Assembly: GCA_030248225.1 (NCBI GenBank)
Contig: JASANE010009894.1
Location: 1 to 64,000 of the forward strand
From: Trileptium ribeirensis
Taxonomy: Eukaryota > Nematoda > Enoplea > Enoplida > Thoracostomopsidae
Length of the DNA: 64,000 nt
Reading direction: 5' to 3'
How positions within the stretch are numbered: position 1 is the first letter of the stretch; each line of letters begins with the position of its first letter. A program made the position numbers and the translations under genes. Positions 37,861 through 49,025 of this stretch are shown here, in pieces. A model generated the notes under the pieces. It was not told the origin of the DNA. It saw nothing but the letters and a program-made list of their open reading frames with translations, and did no database searches.

Positions 37861-39362
37861 AGAGAAAAAGGACATATACTGGAAGGAAAAATGCACTTTA
37901 CTTGCATGGAAAAAAATCCCTGACAAAAATGTCATTGGGGATGAAGTTACTGCAGTTAGTGTGCTTCATTATCAGTATTAACACGTTTGCTGAAAATGAT
38001 CTGCTCCAATAATGAAACCTGGAATATTACTACATGAGAAAAATTCTTTCACGGCAGTTGTCTTGGTTTGAGATATTTTACTATTTTTATGCTCTAGTAT
38101 GTCACTGCAGTGAAAAAATACGCTATGCTTTTATACTTATGTTATATGCTGTTGGAAATGGTTTCATGACAAGTACAGTAGGATAAGGACATTACTATAG
38201 AAACATGCAATTTTCAAACGGAAAAAGTTTTTCATTCGACTTTCAAAAATTTTTGAAACTGGTGGAACGATTACCCCTGATCATATCCGCCTAATTTTCA
38301 CTTTATCAAATCAACATGATATGTATGGTAATATCTACAACTTTCAGATACAGATAATATGGGTCGAGCGCTTCAATTGATGTATTACTTTCTTCAATCT
38401 AGTATATAAATCTCAAGTATAAGCCTTCTCATCTACCACAACCTCTGGTGTAATAATACAACATCAAGGAACAATAAGTAGTTTTACAGCAATTAACACA
38501 ATAATATAACGGTTATGAGCTCCAGGAGTATATGTACCAATGTGATAAGAAAAAATTTAATACCAAGGTTCAAAAAAGAGCCTAGCTTGATTTCTAACTG
38601 CTTTCGGACTGCAACGTTGCAGCTTATCTTTCACGAAACGGTAAAACGCGAAAAGTTACCTAGTCATGAACAACCTTCAGAGCTGAGAACTGTAGTAATT
38701 ACATCAATTTATAAAATTTTCATTCAGATAACATGATAAAACACTGGAAAGCCCGAAAAAGAATCCTTCAAAAATCAGCCAAATAATTTTGATTTTATGC
38801 TCCTCAATAAAAATATATGATAACCCATTTAGTGCATTTTAAAACACCAAGTTAATATTATCAAGTGCTAGCTGAAATCAAGCACAACCAGAATTAAATA
38901 CATCCTAAGTGAATTTATTTAAACGTTAATGAATTTAAATGTAATTACACAGCAAAGATATTTCACGATAGAATTTGAGTAGTTTTATTGCACGGATTTG
39001 TTTGATAATAGAAAGCTCACTCCTGCCACTGCTACTGAAGCATGTTATATTGATACCATTACTTCCATAACAAATCTCATGGTACAAAAACTAATGCGAA
39101 TGAAATTTTCAAAGTAGAGTACATTTCGCCGGCTGATGAGATTCGTATGTCGTATCTGTATCGGTTGTAGAAATTACTATACATATTATGTTGATTGATA
39201 AAGTTAAAAATAGAGGAACATAGTCAGCGGCAATCCTACTAGTTTCAAAAATTACTCATTGTTGAATGCAAAACTTTTTCCGGACGAAAATTGTATTTCT
39301 CCATAGCAATATCCCTGTCCTACAGTACTAGTCATGACGCCATTACCCAGAAAGCATATAAC
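37861..39362. other. Non-coding stretch
   Basis: No gene recognised. Part of the sequence near 38150-38260 and 39290-39480 shares phrases such as GCTACTG-free AT-rich blocks and TTTCA(A)ACG, but not enough to define a repeat. The 73-codon frame at 38515-38736 has no recognisable domain. Confidence 0.4.
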
Positions 39363-39848
39363 ACCGTGATAAGTAGAAACGCGTAGCGCATTTTTCCATA
39401 GCGACATACTAGACCATAAAGGACAGTAAACTATTTCAAAACAAGACAGCTGCCGTGAAACAATGTTCGCTTAGCGGCTACAATTTTTTTGGCTTTTGCT
39501 CATTACATCATACCTAAAATAACATAGGTACTGGTACAAGTTAGCAAAATTATGTCTGACAAATACTAAAGATTATGTACGCCACTCAAAAGCACTGTGG
39601 TATTAAATTATCACTGTGATAAGTAGAAACGCGTAGCGCATTTTTCCATAGCGACATACTAGACCATAAAGGACAGTAAACTATTTCAAAACAAGAGAGC
39701 TGCCTGAAACAATGTTTGCTTCGCGAGTACAATTTTTTGGCTTTTGCTCGTTACATCATACCTAAAATAACATAGGTACTGGGTAAAAACACAATTTTCG
39801 CAAAATTATGTCTGACAAATACTAAAGATTATGTACGCCACTCAAAAG
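39363..39848 (+). repeat. Two-copy direct duplication, about 249-bp period
   Basis: The segment from 39363 to 39592, beginning GTGATAAGTAGAAACGCGTA, recurs at 39612-39848 with a few small indels and substitutions. The copies are very similar in their first 100 bases, suggesting a recent tandem duplication. There is no coding potential. Confidence 0.88.
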
Positions 39849-40035
39849 GTCGTTCGCTAGATTTTAGCTGTTTGCCAATATTATGATGGAGCTGTTAAAA
39901 GTATAAATTATAGAAGTTCAAATTCAAACACACAACGTATTGAAATTCTATATTATACCTTGCAGAAAAATCAACAGTTTATTTAAAATACCCGTTAACT
40001 TTCAGGAATTGCGGAGACAGATTTTTGCAACCTAC

Positions 40036-40290
40036 CTGACAGATTGATACAGAAATTCCACACCATTTCAGATTGACAGAAATGAACCGACAAACCATTG
40101 TAGCAATATGAACAGAAAGCCAAAACATAGCTAGACCAGTTACAATATAAGTGATCATAATTACATATGCCGAAACGTCGATATAAGCTAAAAATAAATC
40201 ATATTCAAGTATATAAATCGATGAATTACAGAATAGAATAATTATCACCCTAGGATTCACAAATTTTGGCACGGACGGCATGTTGGAATC
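40036..40290 (-). CDS. Unidentified membrane-protein exon (candidate)
   Basis: An 85-codon frame, phase 0 at both ends, is bounded by the acceptor TTCTGCGCAG before 40290 and the strong donor TGTCAG|GTAGGT at 40036. It encodes PSVPKFVNPRVIIILF, then a hydrophobic YVIMITYIVTGLAMFWLSV helix, HIATMVCRFI and CGISVSICQ. At least two membrane segments are likely. I do not recognise the family, and no neighbouring exon with compatible phase was found. It is on the same strand as MBTPS2 but 4 kb upstream of it, so it belongs either to another gene or to none. Confidence 0.3.
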
Positions 40291-40320
40291 CTGCGCAGAA
40301 CTACAAACGCATTCGTGCAC

Positions 40321-42277
40321 AAATCATCTGACACGGGTAACATAATCATATATGTTACAATTCCGTATGATCAAGCTATCCTACAATTCGCTGCGCCCAA
40401 TACACTTACTTCAGTACTGATTGAAAATCGAAAGAGTAAAAAAATCTATGCGAAACAACGTGCACAGTTTTATAGTACATGAGTTGAAATAGAATTTATA
40501 GCATAATATTTCAGAAATACAGCGTGAAACTGAAGAAATTTTTCAACAAAAAACTTAGAAAGATCACCTTAAACCTTTTATGCAGGAATGGACATGTCAC
40601 CTAGCGACACCCATGCCCCACGGTGACCAATTATAGGGAGCTGAACCCCTAATATTTTAGAGACCTACCGATGACCCACGGACAAATGGTGACCAACCTA
40701 AAATGTCAATATTAGTACTCGCACAAAACTGACGCGACTATTTCAAAGCCAGTAAACTGTTTCAGTTTTGTGTATATGATTGTTGCATAGGGAAATAGGG
40801 AAATTGTTGCATAGGGGCAAAAGTTGCAAAATTTCGTCTCCAAACATTGTCAAATTGTGGTATTTTTTAAGTTAGTTGTGGTAAGAGAATTAGAACAGTT
40901 TTCGGAGGTGCTGAATATGATTAAATCAGTTAGTAGTGCTTGTCCGGTAAGCATCCAGCACAGGATTTCGAGCTACATTGAGTGTGAAAAATAACGCCTT
41001 GAACTGTAATATTTATTGAAAGTTGAAATTTATAAATTTAGAATGTTGCCGCGTTATTGCTCACTGGAGTACGAAATTTAGGGTTCTATAGTTTTGATGT
41101 GTTCTCTAAATGCCGAAATGTTGCCTTTTTAGGAATGGTGTATAGTTTAACTATCTTTTTGGCACTTTGAAAAGCGTTCAAGTAGATAAATTTCGAACCT
41201 CGAAATGGTCACTAAGCGACGACTAGCCACGCTCATTTCGTTTCCCTCGATTTGTTAAAGACTGATTTTAATTTTATTGCTTATTTTATTTTATTTAATT
41301 TAATTTGTCGCAGAAGTGATAACTATAGAATCAAGTGTAGGGTAAAATGTTTACTAAAACTTCCAAAATTTTGCAGGTGGATAAATCCAATAGAAAATTA
41401 TTTTTTACCTTATGCGCTATATCACAAGTATGCATAAATGTGTCAACAAAATATAACATATAAAAATTCACAAACTTTGCTCAGTATAATATAATTGTTG
41501 CAACTACTGAGTAACGCTCATCCCCACTTTAGCGAATTGCTCGAAACACAGCAAAATCCCGGAGAGCTTTTTCCGCGACCGTTGATGCTGGCATAATCTA
41601 GGTCTCAACAATTAATATTTTTAAATCGTTCGACACGTGAAATTCGATACAACAGAGCTGAACGTTTCAAACGACAGAAAAAATGGTACCAACCGGAACT
41701 AGCAGCGGCTCGATGTTCTACAACAACACAGTGTTGCACGATCCTAGTATATTCAACAAATCCACACGTTAGCCGATCAAATCAGGACGCCAACCAGTGG
41801 TTAATGATGATTTTGGAGCCAACAGAATCGTCAAAGAAGTCGAAGACGTTGGGTGATGTGTACAAAACGAAGGATGACACCCATATTTCGGTGACTAATA
41901 TCGAAACTTCGAACAATGACAGATTTCTACGTGAATCGGTCCTGACAATACGAAGAACTGCATATTCTGCATCATAGAATGACGTACGTGGCCGCAGGTC
42001 GTCGAATTGTACCAATTTGATATTAGAACATAAACAGACCTGGCGCACACCAGATGTGCCCGTATACGATGGATACGTTTCTATATAATAGTACCAAAAT
42101 TCTGGCCAATGCTGTGCTGCAGTTATATCGTAGGAATATTATCCAGTACAGTGACGAATGGTTGTGTTCAAAATCTAACAGAAAAAAGTCCAAGCGTTCA
42201 CATACTTTTTGAACAACGAAAATTTAAAGTGGTGCAGCGCTCACAGTGATGCAGTATCAGAAACTGAATGCTAACGA
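40321..42277. other. Largely non-coding, possible degraded gag upstream of the gypsy relic
   Basis: 40321-41600 shows nothing recognisable. Between about 41780 and 42260 the plus strand gives broken frames with RTPDVPVYDGYVS, a pattern seen in retrotransposon Gag N-termini (P-x-V-P-x-[FY]-x-G). It precedes the pol fragments in the right order and orientation, but is too short and broken for a firm call. Confidence 0.35.
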
Positions 42278-42862
42278 ATGAAAAATTTAAAAAAATGTTC
42301 AGCCGATAAAAATACTTTACTAAAAGTAAACATTTGGGCAACTGATAACAAGTTAGATTGGAGCTATCCTGGAGGCGAAATACACTATTGTAATTGGAAA
42401 GCTTTTGAAACCACAAATTGTATCCTATCTGCATCAAGAGTTCATAAGCGATATGATAGAGATGTCTTGGATTCAACTGCTCGAGATGTACTTCACTGCA
42501 TACACGGCGATGGATCGCGCACTTTGTCGAATGGAAAAGTATTTCTGTGGGCACCGAACAAAATGGAAAATGCGAATTCATTAAGTGGCGTCGAATCAAT
42601 GGTGCAATACGGGACAGGCAATGGGTTGCCGCAAGTGCCAATCTACAGACAGAAAAAAATGACGGTAGTTTGCGATAGCTTGGAAATTGGGCTATCTAAG
42701 CAGGAGATTTCGTTTATAGCATTGTCTCGAAAGCATGCAAGTGCCAATTTCGATGCGATTAGATTGATCAAGATGTTAACGAAACAGTCGAGTAATCGTC
42801 ATTGTAAGTATCGGAGACAGTTTACCGATATGTCGGAAGGTATTGAAGACTGGAAATTTTAG
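42278..42862 (+). CDS. Open frame of 194 codons, unknown function
   Basis: The longest open frame upstream of the gypsy pol fragments, with the same orientation. It begins MKNLKKCSADKN and ends MSEGIEDWKF. I see no aspartic protease DSG/DTG triad, zinc knuckle or reverse transcriptase motif. A long minus-strand frame (42198-42641) overlaps it, as is common in such DNA. It may be a diverged part of the retroelement or chance; nothing identifies it. Confidence 0.3.
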   Translation: MKNLKKCSADKNTLLKVNIWATDNKLDWSYPGGEIHYCNWKAFETTNCILSASRVHKRYDRDVLDSTARDVLHCIHGDGSRTLSNGKVFLWAPNKMENANSLSGVESMVQYGTGNGLPQVPIYRQKKMTVVCDSLEIGLSKQEISFIALSRKHASANFDAIRLIKMLTKQSSNRHCKYRRQFTDMSEGIEDWKF

Positions 42863-43078
42863 CCACCGGTTGACAGGCCCTCGAAATACATACCTCACGC
42901 TATATACCTCATATCATTTGCTTATAATCATGTCATGGTGTCTACCTGTATGTCATGCATCAAACGAGTCAAATTTTATACAGCCGTTCGTTGCAACAAA
43001 CCCAACGCTGGAAATGAGGAAATAGTTACGACACTCGAATTTGATAGCGCCTGCCGCCGGCAATTTCATCGGTCACAA

Positions 43079-45197
43079 AGATGGAAAGAAATTCGGAATT
43101 GGCCAATTCCAACGAACGGTAACGAAATGCAAAAATTAAGGGTCATGTGTCCTACTAGACAATTTATATGGTTTTTCTCAAAAATTTCCGCACCTGCACA
43201 TTCATTATATGGTAAATCAATTAAGTTTAAATGGTCGGATGAGTGTCAGAAGGCATTCGATGAGCTTAAACGACGACTGTCAAGTAAACCTGTGCTACGG
43301 TTTCTTGACTTTTCGAAAGTCGTTCTTGCTAAAAACAGACGCGAGCGATTTGGCAATTGGAGTAGTCTACGTCAGCTGGATGAAAACAACGAAGATCATC
43401 CGTTATCCTACGCAGGTCGTATGTTAATTAAGGCATAAAGACGTTGTCCAGTAATTGAACGGGAGACACTGGCTGTGTTTGTACAATCCGCCAGTACCAA
43501 CCGTACTTATATAGTCGTCGAATTTCTGTGGTGACGGACCCACAGCCATTAAAATGGTTGGTAACAGTGAAAAATCCGAATGGTAGGTTGTGTCGTTGGA
43601 GTCTGATGCTATAATACTCGTATGACGTAGTCATAATTCACAAGTCAGGTAAAGACAACAACAATGCGGATACTTTATCACGGCGGTTAGAAACATAACA
43701 TGTACCCACGATTGGAGAAGGTAAACTCTGCCACACGTGCACTGACATACTGAAACAAACAAAACTAAATGATAGCCTCGGTTTGGCTATCAATGATTTG
43801 GTACCATGTGACGTTCAAGAATATGGGCAACTGGATATATGGGTTACAGCACAAAGAGAAGACAACATATCACATTTACTGCTGCGATTAGAAGACGGCG
43901 AAGACGTAGATGATAGACTGTGTGCCGTTTCGGAGTACCAGTGTTTTTTCTAACAAAAATGCGTCCGAATCTCGTATCAGAGCTCATGGTGAACGTTTGT
44001 AAATTGTTGGGAGTTAAACAAACAGTGCAGCTTCAGGCTCTTTTCCATTATCCCCCCAGCCCGCGTTAGCCCAAAAATGGTCAGATTCTGGAAATTTGGT
44101 ATTTTTGCGATCCTCGAGACTTCCTTTGATCATTTCAACCAAAAATAGAATTTTTAAAATTTTATATTTTTTCGGCTCTCAAGGGTCCCCTTGAGAACCA
44201 AAAATATTTTTTGTTAAAAATTATATTTTTACCCACTATTAGACGCGGCTTGACGAGCTGAATCGAATGGTGATATTTTAGCAGGATCCGGTAACAGGTT
44301 CCTAAGTTATGGCCAAAAATTTCGGAGGCTGAGAGGCTCTGCAGTTGAACATTTTTTGGTCATAACTTAGGATGTTTTGTCAGATCCCGTTACAAATAGT
44401 ACCATTACACTCAACTCATCAAGCCGCGTGGAATGGTGGGTAAACTTTGAAGAAAAAATTTTGGGTTCCCAAGAAGGGACCCTTCGGACCCGAAAAAATC
44501 GAAAATTTTAAAAATTCAATTTTATGGTCGGAATAATCAGGGGAGGTCAGGAGGATCAAAAAAATAGCAAAATTTCCAGAATCTGACCATTTTTGAGCAA
44601 CTGTGGGCTGGGGTATAATGGAAAACAACCCAGCTTAACACTCAGCATGCGATGGTATAGTAGAATGATTTAAGCGCCTAATGGAACCATGTTTGGCTTT
44701 CATGTAAGCTCATGTCAAGACAACTGGGACGAAATTCTCATATTTCTTTTGCGTAACGAGGTAGTGTACACGAATCAACCGGAGACACGCCGTACTATTT
44801 AAACTTTGGTATCGATATTAGACTTAGTGATATAAGATAATGTTGGAAATGATGGCGATTATTTGTTTAATCTGAGCTCCAAGCTGAATGCAGGGATAGA
44901 AAACTGCTTAAATTAGTATCGCCAAAGTACCATGCCAAAAATACACATGCATTACCATGTTTGGAAGGCGACCGATTGTACCTTCATGTGCCTGTAGTTC
45001 AAGAGAAGACTAAGAAATTGGTAAGACATTGGACGGGTCCATATCTGATACTGAAAATAATACATGACAGCACAGAAGCATTGATCGAACTAATAAATAA
45101 AACTACTCGCACTGTGTCAAAGCTTGTTAACGTTAGACAGCTAAAGGGTTGCCCTACAGGAAATAAAATTGGTGATGAAGATTTGGAAGATTACTAG
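43079..45197 (+). pseudogene. Ty3/gypsy pol relic (RT end, RNase H, integrase end)
   Basis: An old LTR-retrotransposon polyprotein, broken by stops, frameshifts and deletion. From 43079 the frame shows EIRNWPIPTNGNEMQKL, FSKISAPAHSLYG and KWSDECQKAFDELK, the C-terminal end of gypsy-type reverse transcriptase. RNase H follows as LLKTDASDLAIGVV in a second frame, then a return to QLDENNEDHPLSYA, a stop at 43436-43438, and ERETLAVFV, TDPQPLKWL and DNNNADTLSRR. Integrase is reduced to ELMVNVCKLLGVK, then, after a fold-back insertion, WDEIL and a GPY-type C-terminal domain with HWTGPYLILK ending at 45197. The zinc finger and most of the integrase core are missing. The fingers and catalytic palm of the reverse transcriptase, and both LTRs, were not found. 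Confidence 0.88.
44028..44637 (+). mobile_element. Fold-back (MITE-like) element inside the gypsy integrase
   Basis: About 596 bases (roughly 44035-44630) interrupt the integrase frame. The ends form an imperfect inverted repeat: the left reads TTTTCCATTATCCCCCCAGC and the reverse complement of the right reads TTTTCCATTATACCCCAGCC. The match continues inward through AAAAATGGTCAGATTCTGG. The centre also mirrors itself, around GGCTTGACGAGCTGAAT and the inverted copy with ATCAAGCCGCG. A 6-base direct repeat CAGCTT flanks the element (44028-44033 and 44631-44636). The retroelement reading frame resumes after it, so it inserted later. There is no coding capacity; it is a non-autonomous element of unassigned superfamily. 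Confidence 0.82.
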
Positions 45198-46089
45198 CGT
45201 CAAACACACGAATCTGATTTTCAAGCTAACCTGGAAACTGCACATGGTAACAATCCAACTACTAGCTGTCGCAACGAAAATATTAGCGTTTTATTCAAAA
45301 CTAATAATCCAAGCTTTTAGTAACAGAAACCTGTGAAACGTCAATTTGCCAATACGGTCACCTAAGTGCCAATTGTGCAGACAATAGAAACAGATTATGT
45401 ATGCAATGTAAGTTGCGGTCATTTAATCGTAATTGATAAATTGTACAATGTTAAGTGTACTAGCTAGGACCAGTTCTGGCCATAAGGGATCCCAGTTGCA
45501 CCACTCTCAGTATTCACGGTGGTGCCCAGACAACCCCGGCTTACACGATTCCCCGGTGGACTCTGGTCAGACCGATAGGAACCGCTTAGCTTAGTAGGCT
45601 GCCGGCGGGTTTACCAGGGTGTTCGGCCTGGCCCCTATATTAGCCCACGTGTCCAGTGGTATGCAGGTCCCCCTGAGGGAGGGTCATCCCCTAAGCCTGC
45701 TCACAGGCAATAGGGCGGACCCGTCTTTCCCTCATCTCAGGTTGTCGAATCCTATGCCCTATACCAGGGCCGAAATCTCCTAACGGTGGAGCCCAATTTA
45801 TAAAGATTTTACTGCGCCTAAAGACTATTCCGTAACCCTTAGGTCCGATTACGCGGAGATGGAATCGTTGCACCTTGATTAAATCTGAGGTGCAGTTAGC
45901 TGGGTCGAATTGATTTGCGATGATCAAGAGTATTTCCGGAGGTGAAATGCACGCGTGACCTATGCACCATACCGATTACTGACGAGGGTCGGGCGGGGAT
46001 GCGAGCACGAGCGAAGTTGGCTAAAGCGTTGAGAAAAATTAAGTTGACTGTGGGGGTGAAGTTGCGCCGGGTTCGGGTGGGGTCGAAAT
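45198..46089. other. Gypsy 3' flank and GC-rich island
   Basis: 45198-45460 follows the pol stop and is AT-rich. From about 45465 the composition shifts to clearly GC-richer DNA up to the piggyBac insertion, with short open frames on both strands (45691-45927, 45896-46141 and 45942-46160) that I cannot assign. The abrupt change suggests a different repeat, possibly the 5' region of another retroelement, into which piggyBac later inserted. Confidence 0.45.
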
Positions 46090-46231
46090 TTAACACTTTC
46101 ACTGCCGTCATATACGCAAAAATACCTGCCTCACAGGCCAAAGGTAAAAAACTGCTATGAGCACCCTAGTGAGTGCAGTAACATACCTTGCTTCTGCGTT
46201 GTGATTCAAAACAGGCTTCTGGGTTGTTTTG

Positions 46232-46355
46232 GAACCGTCGCACACATAGTGTGACACGGCCTACAACACAACATTTGCATCTCTACGCCATGTCGCACAA
46301 TATGTGCGACGGTTTTTTGCGAAGTACGCCGTGTCGCACAGCATGTGTTACGGTT
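46232..46355. repeat. Left subterminal palindromes of the piggyBac element
   Basis: Three copies of a 19-22 base palindrome lie at about 46232, 46290 and 46335: CGTCGCACACATAGTGTGAC, GTCGCACAATATGTGCGAC and GTCGCACAGCATGTGTTACG. They face related copies near the right end. Repeated subterminal palindromes of this kind are plausible transposase-binding sites. Confidence 0.8.
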
Positions 46356-46472
46356 TTTGTTGTGTGCGCACTAAATGTATATGCATCAATAAATATATGG
46401 TGATATGTCATATTATATTATATCTTTTTGTTTCAGGTTTATTAGTTGAATGATTATATTGCGTCAAATATA

Positions 46473-48146
46473 ATGGCTAATCTTGACTCTAGTTATTCAG
46501 AAACAGACAGTTATATTGATAGCGATGCTGATCCAACCTACGAAGATTTGGGGAATGGGATTTTTCGGTTGAATATGGTGAGTATGGTAATGTTAGCGAA
46601 CAGGACGATGACGAAACAGAACCTCAAACCAGTGGCAGAGTTCAGTGGGACATTTTCAGAGGGAACCAGCAATGTTTTCAATTTACAGGCAATGCAGGTC
46701 TGAACGTTGATTTACAAGCATCTGATGCTGTCAGAGGGTGACGCCGTTCGATATATTTGCTAATCTTATTGATGCACAAGTTATGAAATTGATTGTGACT
46801 GAGACAAACCGCCAGGCTCGATATGTATTGGAACAAGGAAATATTTCAGCAAATTCACGCCTCAAAGGATGGGTTGATACGACGTATGAAGAAATGGCAA
46901 AGTTTTTCGGGCTGATGATATATATGGCGTTGGACAGAGAACCGTCAATAGCAGATTATTGGTCAACTGGACCACTTTATCGCAATGATGTGGCACCGTC
47001 AACAATGTCACGAAACCGTTTTGAATTGCTTTTCCGAATGCTTCATTTTGCTGATAACGCAACGGCTGCTGCAGATGATAAGCTGGCAAAAGTTCGCCCA
47101 CTTATTGAACTATTGGTTGACAAATTTCAAGGTCTATACACAGTCGGGGAAAAAGTTGTGATTGACGAAAGTATGGTACCGTGGAGGGGTCGTCTAGGAA
47201 TTCGACAATATGTTCCCGGCAAACGGCACAAGTACGGGGTCAAGATTTTCAAACTTTGCGACCCGGACGGTTATATTTGGAACATGAAGGTTTACGCAGG
47301 CAGGGAAATTGGCGTCAAATCTGCAGATCTTTTGAGCGAACGCGTTGTGAAGGAGCTCGTAAATCCGCTTTTGAACGAAGGTCGCATGTTGTACACGGAC
47401 AATTGGTACAGCTCAATTAGCTTATCGGAATCACTGGTTGAAAATCAAACTCATCTAACAGGAACACTTCGCAAAAATCGACGAGATATTCCGCGCGATG
47501 TGTTGTCCGAAAAAGTGGCAAAAGGAGCAACAGTGGTGCGCGAGAGTCCGTCAGGAGTTATTGTTATGAAATGGAACGATAAACGGGACATTCTGATGCT
47601 GTCTACTGTGCATGGACCACAGTTAGTTGACACTGGAAAAAAGAACAGAAAGGGAGAAAATATTCAAAAACCTGAAATGGTCATTCAGTATAATAAAGCC
47701 AAGCAAGGTGTCGATAAATCTGACCAAATGGGTTCTTATTTTGTAAGCAGACGCAGAACAATTCGTTGGTATGTGCGGGTGGCGTGCGATTTGATTTTGA
47801 TTATGCAATTGTAAACGTTTTCTGCGTCTTTAACAAATATTTCAACAATGGTAGACATGTTACGATGAAGTACGTGCGAGAAAATATTGCATGCGAGCTT
47901 CTTGGAATTGACCAAGCCGAGCGTCGTCGACCGATTCAGATGGCACCAACAACACACAGCCTGACAACCTACGATAATCCTAAGAAGCGATCACGATGCA
48001 AGCGTTGTTATGAAACATTGAAAACAGAGCATGACCGCAATTTTGCTTGAAAAAGAGCCAAATCAGTTCACACATTTTGCAAAAATTGTCCGGATAACCC
48101 TCCATTGTGTATTAGTTGTTTCGATGCTTACCATGGACGTTTGTGA
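46473..48146 (+). pseudogene. piggyBac transposase, frameshifted
   Basis: The transposase cuts and pastes the element at TTAA. The main open part (46738-47814, 358 codons) holds the DDE_Tnp_1_7-type core: ETNRQARYVLEQG, then VIDESMVPWRGR with the first Asp (residue 143 of this frame), MLYTDNWYSS with the second (221), and GVDKSDQM with the third pair (326 and 329), so the catalytic acids are all present. Upstream, an acidic N-terminus starts MANLDSSYSETDSY at 46473. It changes frame near 46570 and again near 46738. Downstream, the frame shifts near 47795 into YAIVNVFCVFNKYF and RHVTMKYVRENIACELLG. An in-frame TGA at 48048 precedes a Cys-rich zinc finger-like end (CKNCPDNPPLCISCFDAYH). Three frameshifts and one stop make it inactive as written, though some could be sequencing indels. 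Confidence 0.92.
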
Positions 48147-48356
48147 ACTCTGTTGTTTGTGTTTCGTGTATGTTCTTATTAAAACACGTTGAATTTTATA
48201 CTGACATAAATTTATGACTTCAGCAAATATGTGCGTATCCCAGTGAACAGCCAACCAAAATTATAAAATCTTATCATTAACTGTAGGCCGTGGAACAACA
48301 ATAAACTATATATAATTGACGCCGGTTATAAAATTTTAATACAATTTATTGCTGTG

Positions 48357-48425
48357 GTGTCGCACATATTGTGCGACGTGGCCTGTATCAAATCAGGCCA
48401 CGTCGCACAATATGTGCGACACGGC
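48357..48425. repeat. Right subterminal palindromes of the piggyBac element
   Basis: Two near-perfect palindromes, GTCGCACATATTGTGCGAC and GTCGCACAATATGTGCGAC, are arranged as inverted copies around a short centre (CTGTATCAAATCAG). The whole block can fold into one larger hairpin. It ends 10 bases before the right terminus. Confidence 0.82.
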
Positions 48426-48439
48426 AGTGAGAGTGTTAA

Positions 48440-49025
48440 CCATAAAACAGTGAAGCACTCTTAGGTGGGTAGCAGGGCCAATGTGGCAGAAAAAACGGTA
48501 TGGTAGGTGCCAGCAATAGAGGAGGCGGTGTGCGACAACGGAACGGGCACTTAGGTCAAGCAGTGTTAAACATACCTTGGAGAGGGCTCTACATTATTAT
48601 TGCAAGAGGGTGTGCCTTGCTTGAATCAATCTACTCCGCCTACCAAAGTAACACGCAAAATTGTTTTACTTATTGGCTTTCCCTTTTTTGGCTAAATACA
48701 ACATAAGTACACGGCAAAAACGAAGATATCACCCACTTGGGTGTACGTGAAGAAAACACTTCACATTATGTATAACAAAGGAACTATGCTTGAGCGAGCG
48801 TTTCAAACGACCAAAGCTTGCCCCCTTTTTCACAGCTTCCGTTGGATGACGAAATGATGCTTATGAGCTCCAATTTGGGCTCTTTTTGAAACGCGGAACC
48901 CTCAACCCAAAATTTGTTGTTAAAACCTTAGCCCTAGATTGTTCCTCGCGTTGGACGCTTGACATTTTTGTCACTGTAGACAACCCTGAAGTTCTGAGAT
49001 GCCCTTGCTAAATCGCTGAAACGCA
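48440..49025. other. Flank of the piggyBac insertion, no gene
   Basis: Probably the continuation of the pre-existing repeat interrupted by piggyBac. Short open frames only (for example 48500-48706). The composition is mixed, with GC-rich patches at 48470-48620 and near 48930-49000. Confidence 0.45.

Larger units (their letters stand above)
46090..48439 (+). mobile_element. piggyBac-type DNA transposon with TTAA target sites
   Basis: A full-length element of 2,342 bp (46094-48435) is flanked by TTAA on both sides (46090-46093 and 48436-48439). Its terminal inverted repeats begin CACTTTCACTGCCGT on the left and CACTCTCACTGCCGT on the right (reverse complement). Internal palindromes related to GTCGCACAATATGTGCGAC occur three times near the left end and twice near the right end. 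It carries one transposase gene, which is frameshifted. It lies about 0.9 kb downstream of the gypsy relic. TTAA specificity and precise excision are the hallmarks of the superfamily. Confidence 0.92.
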
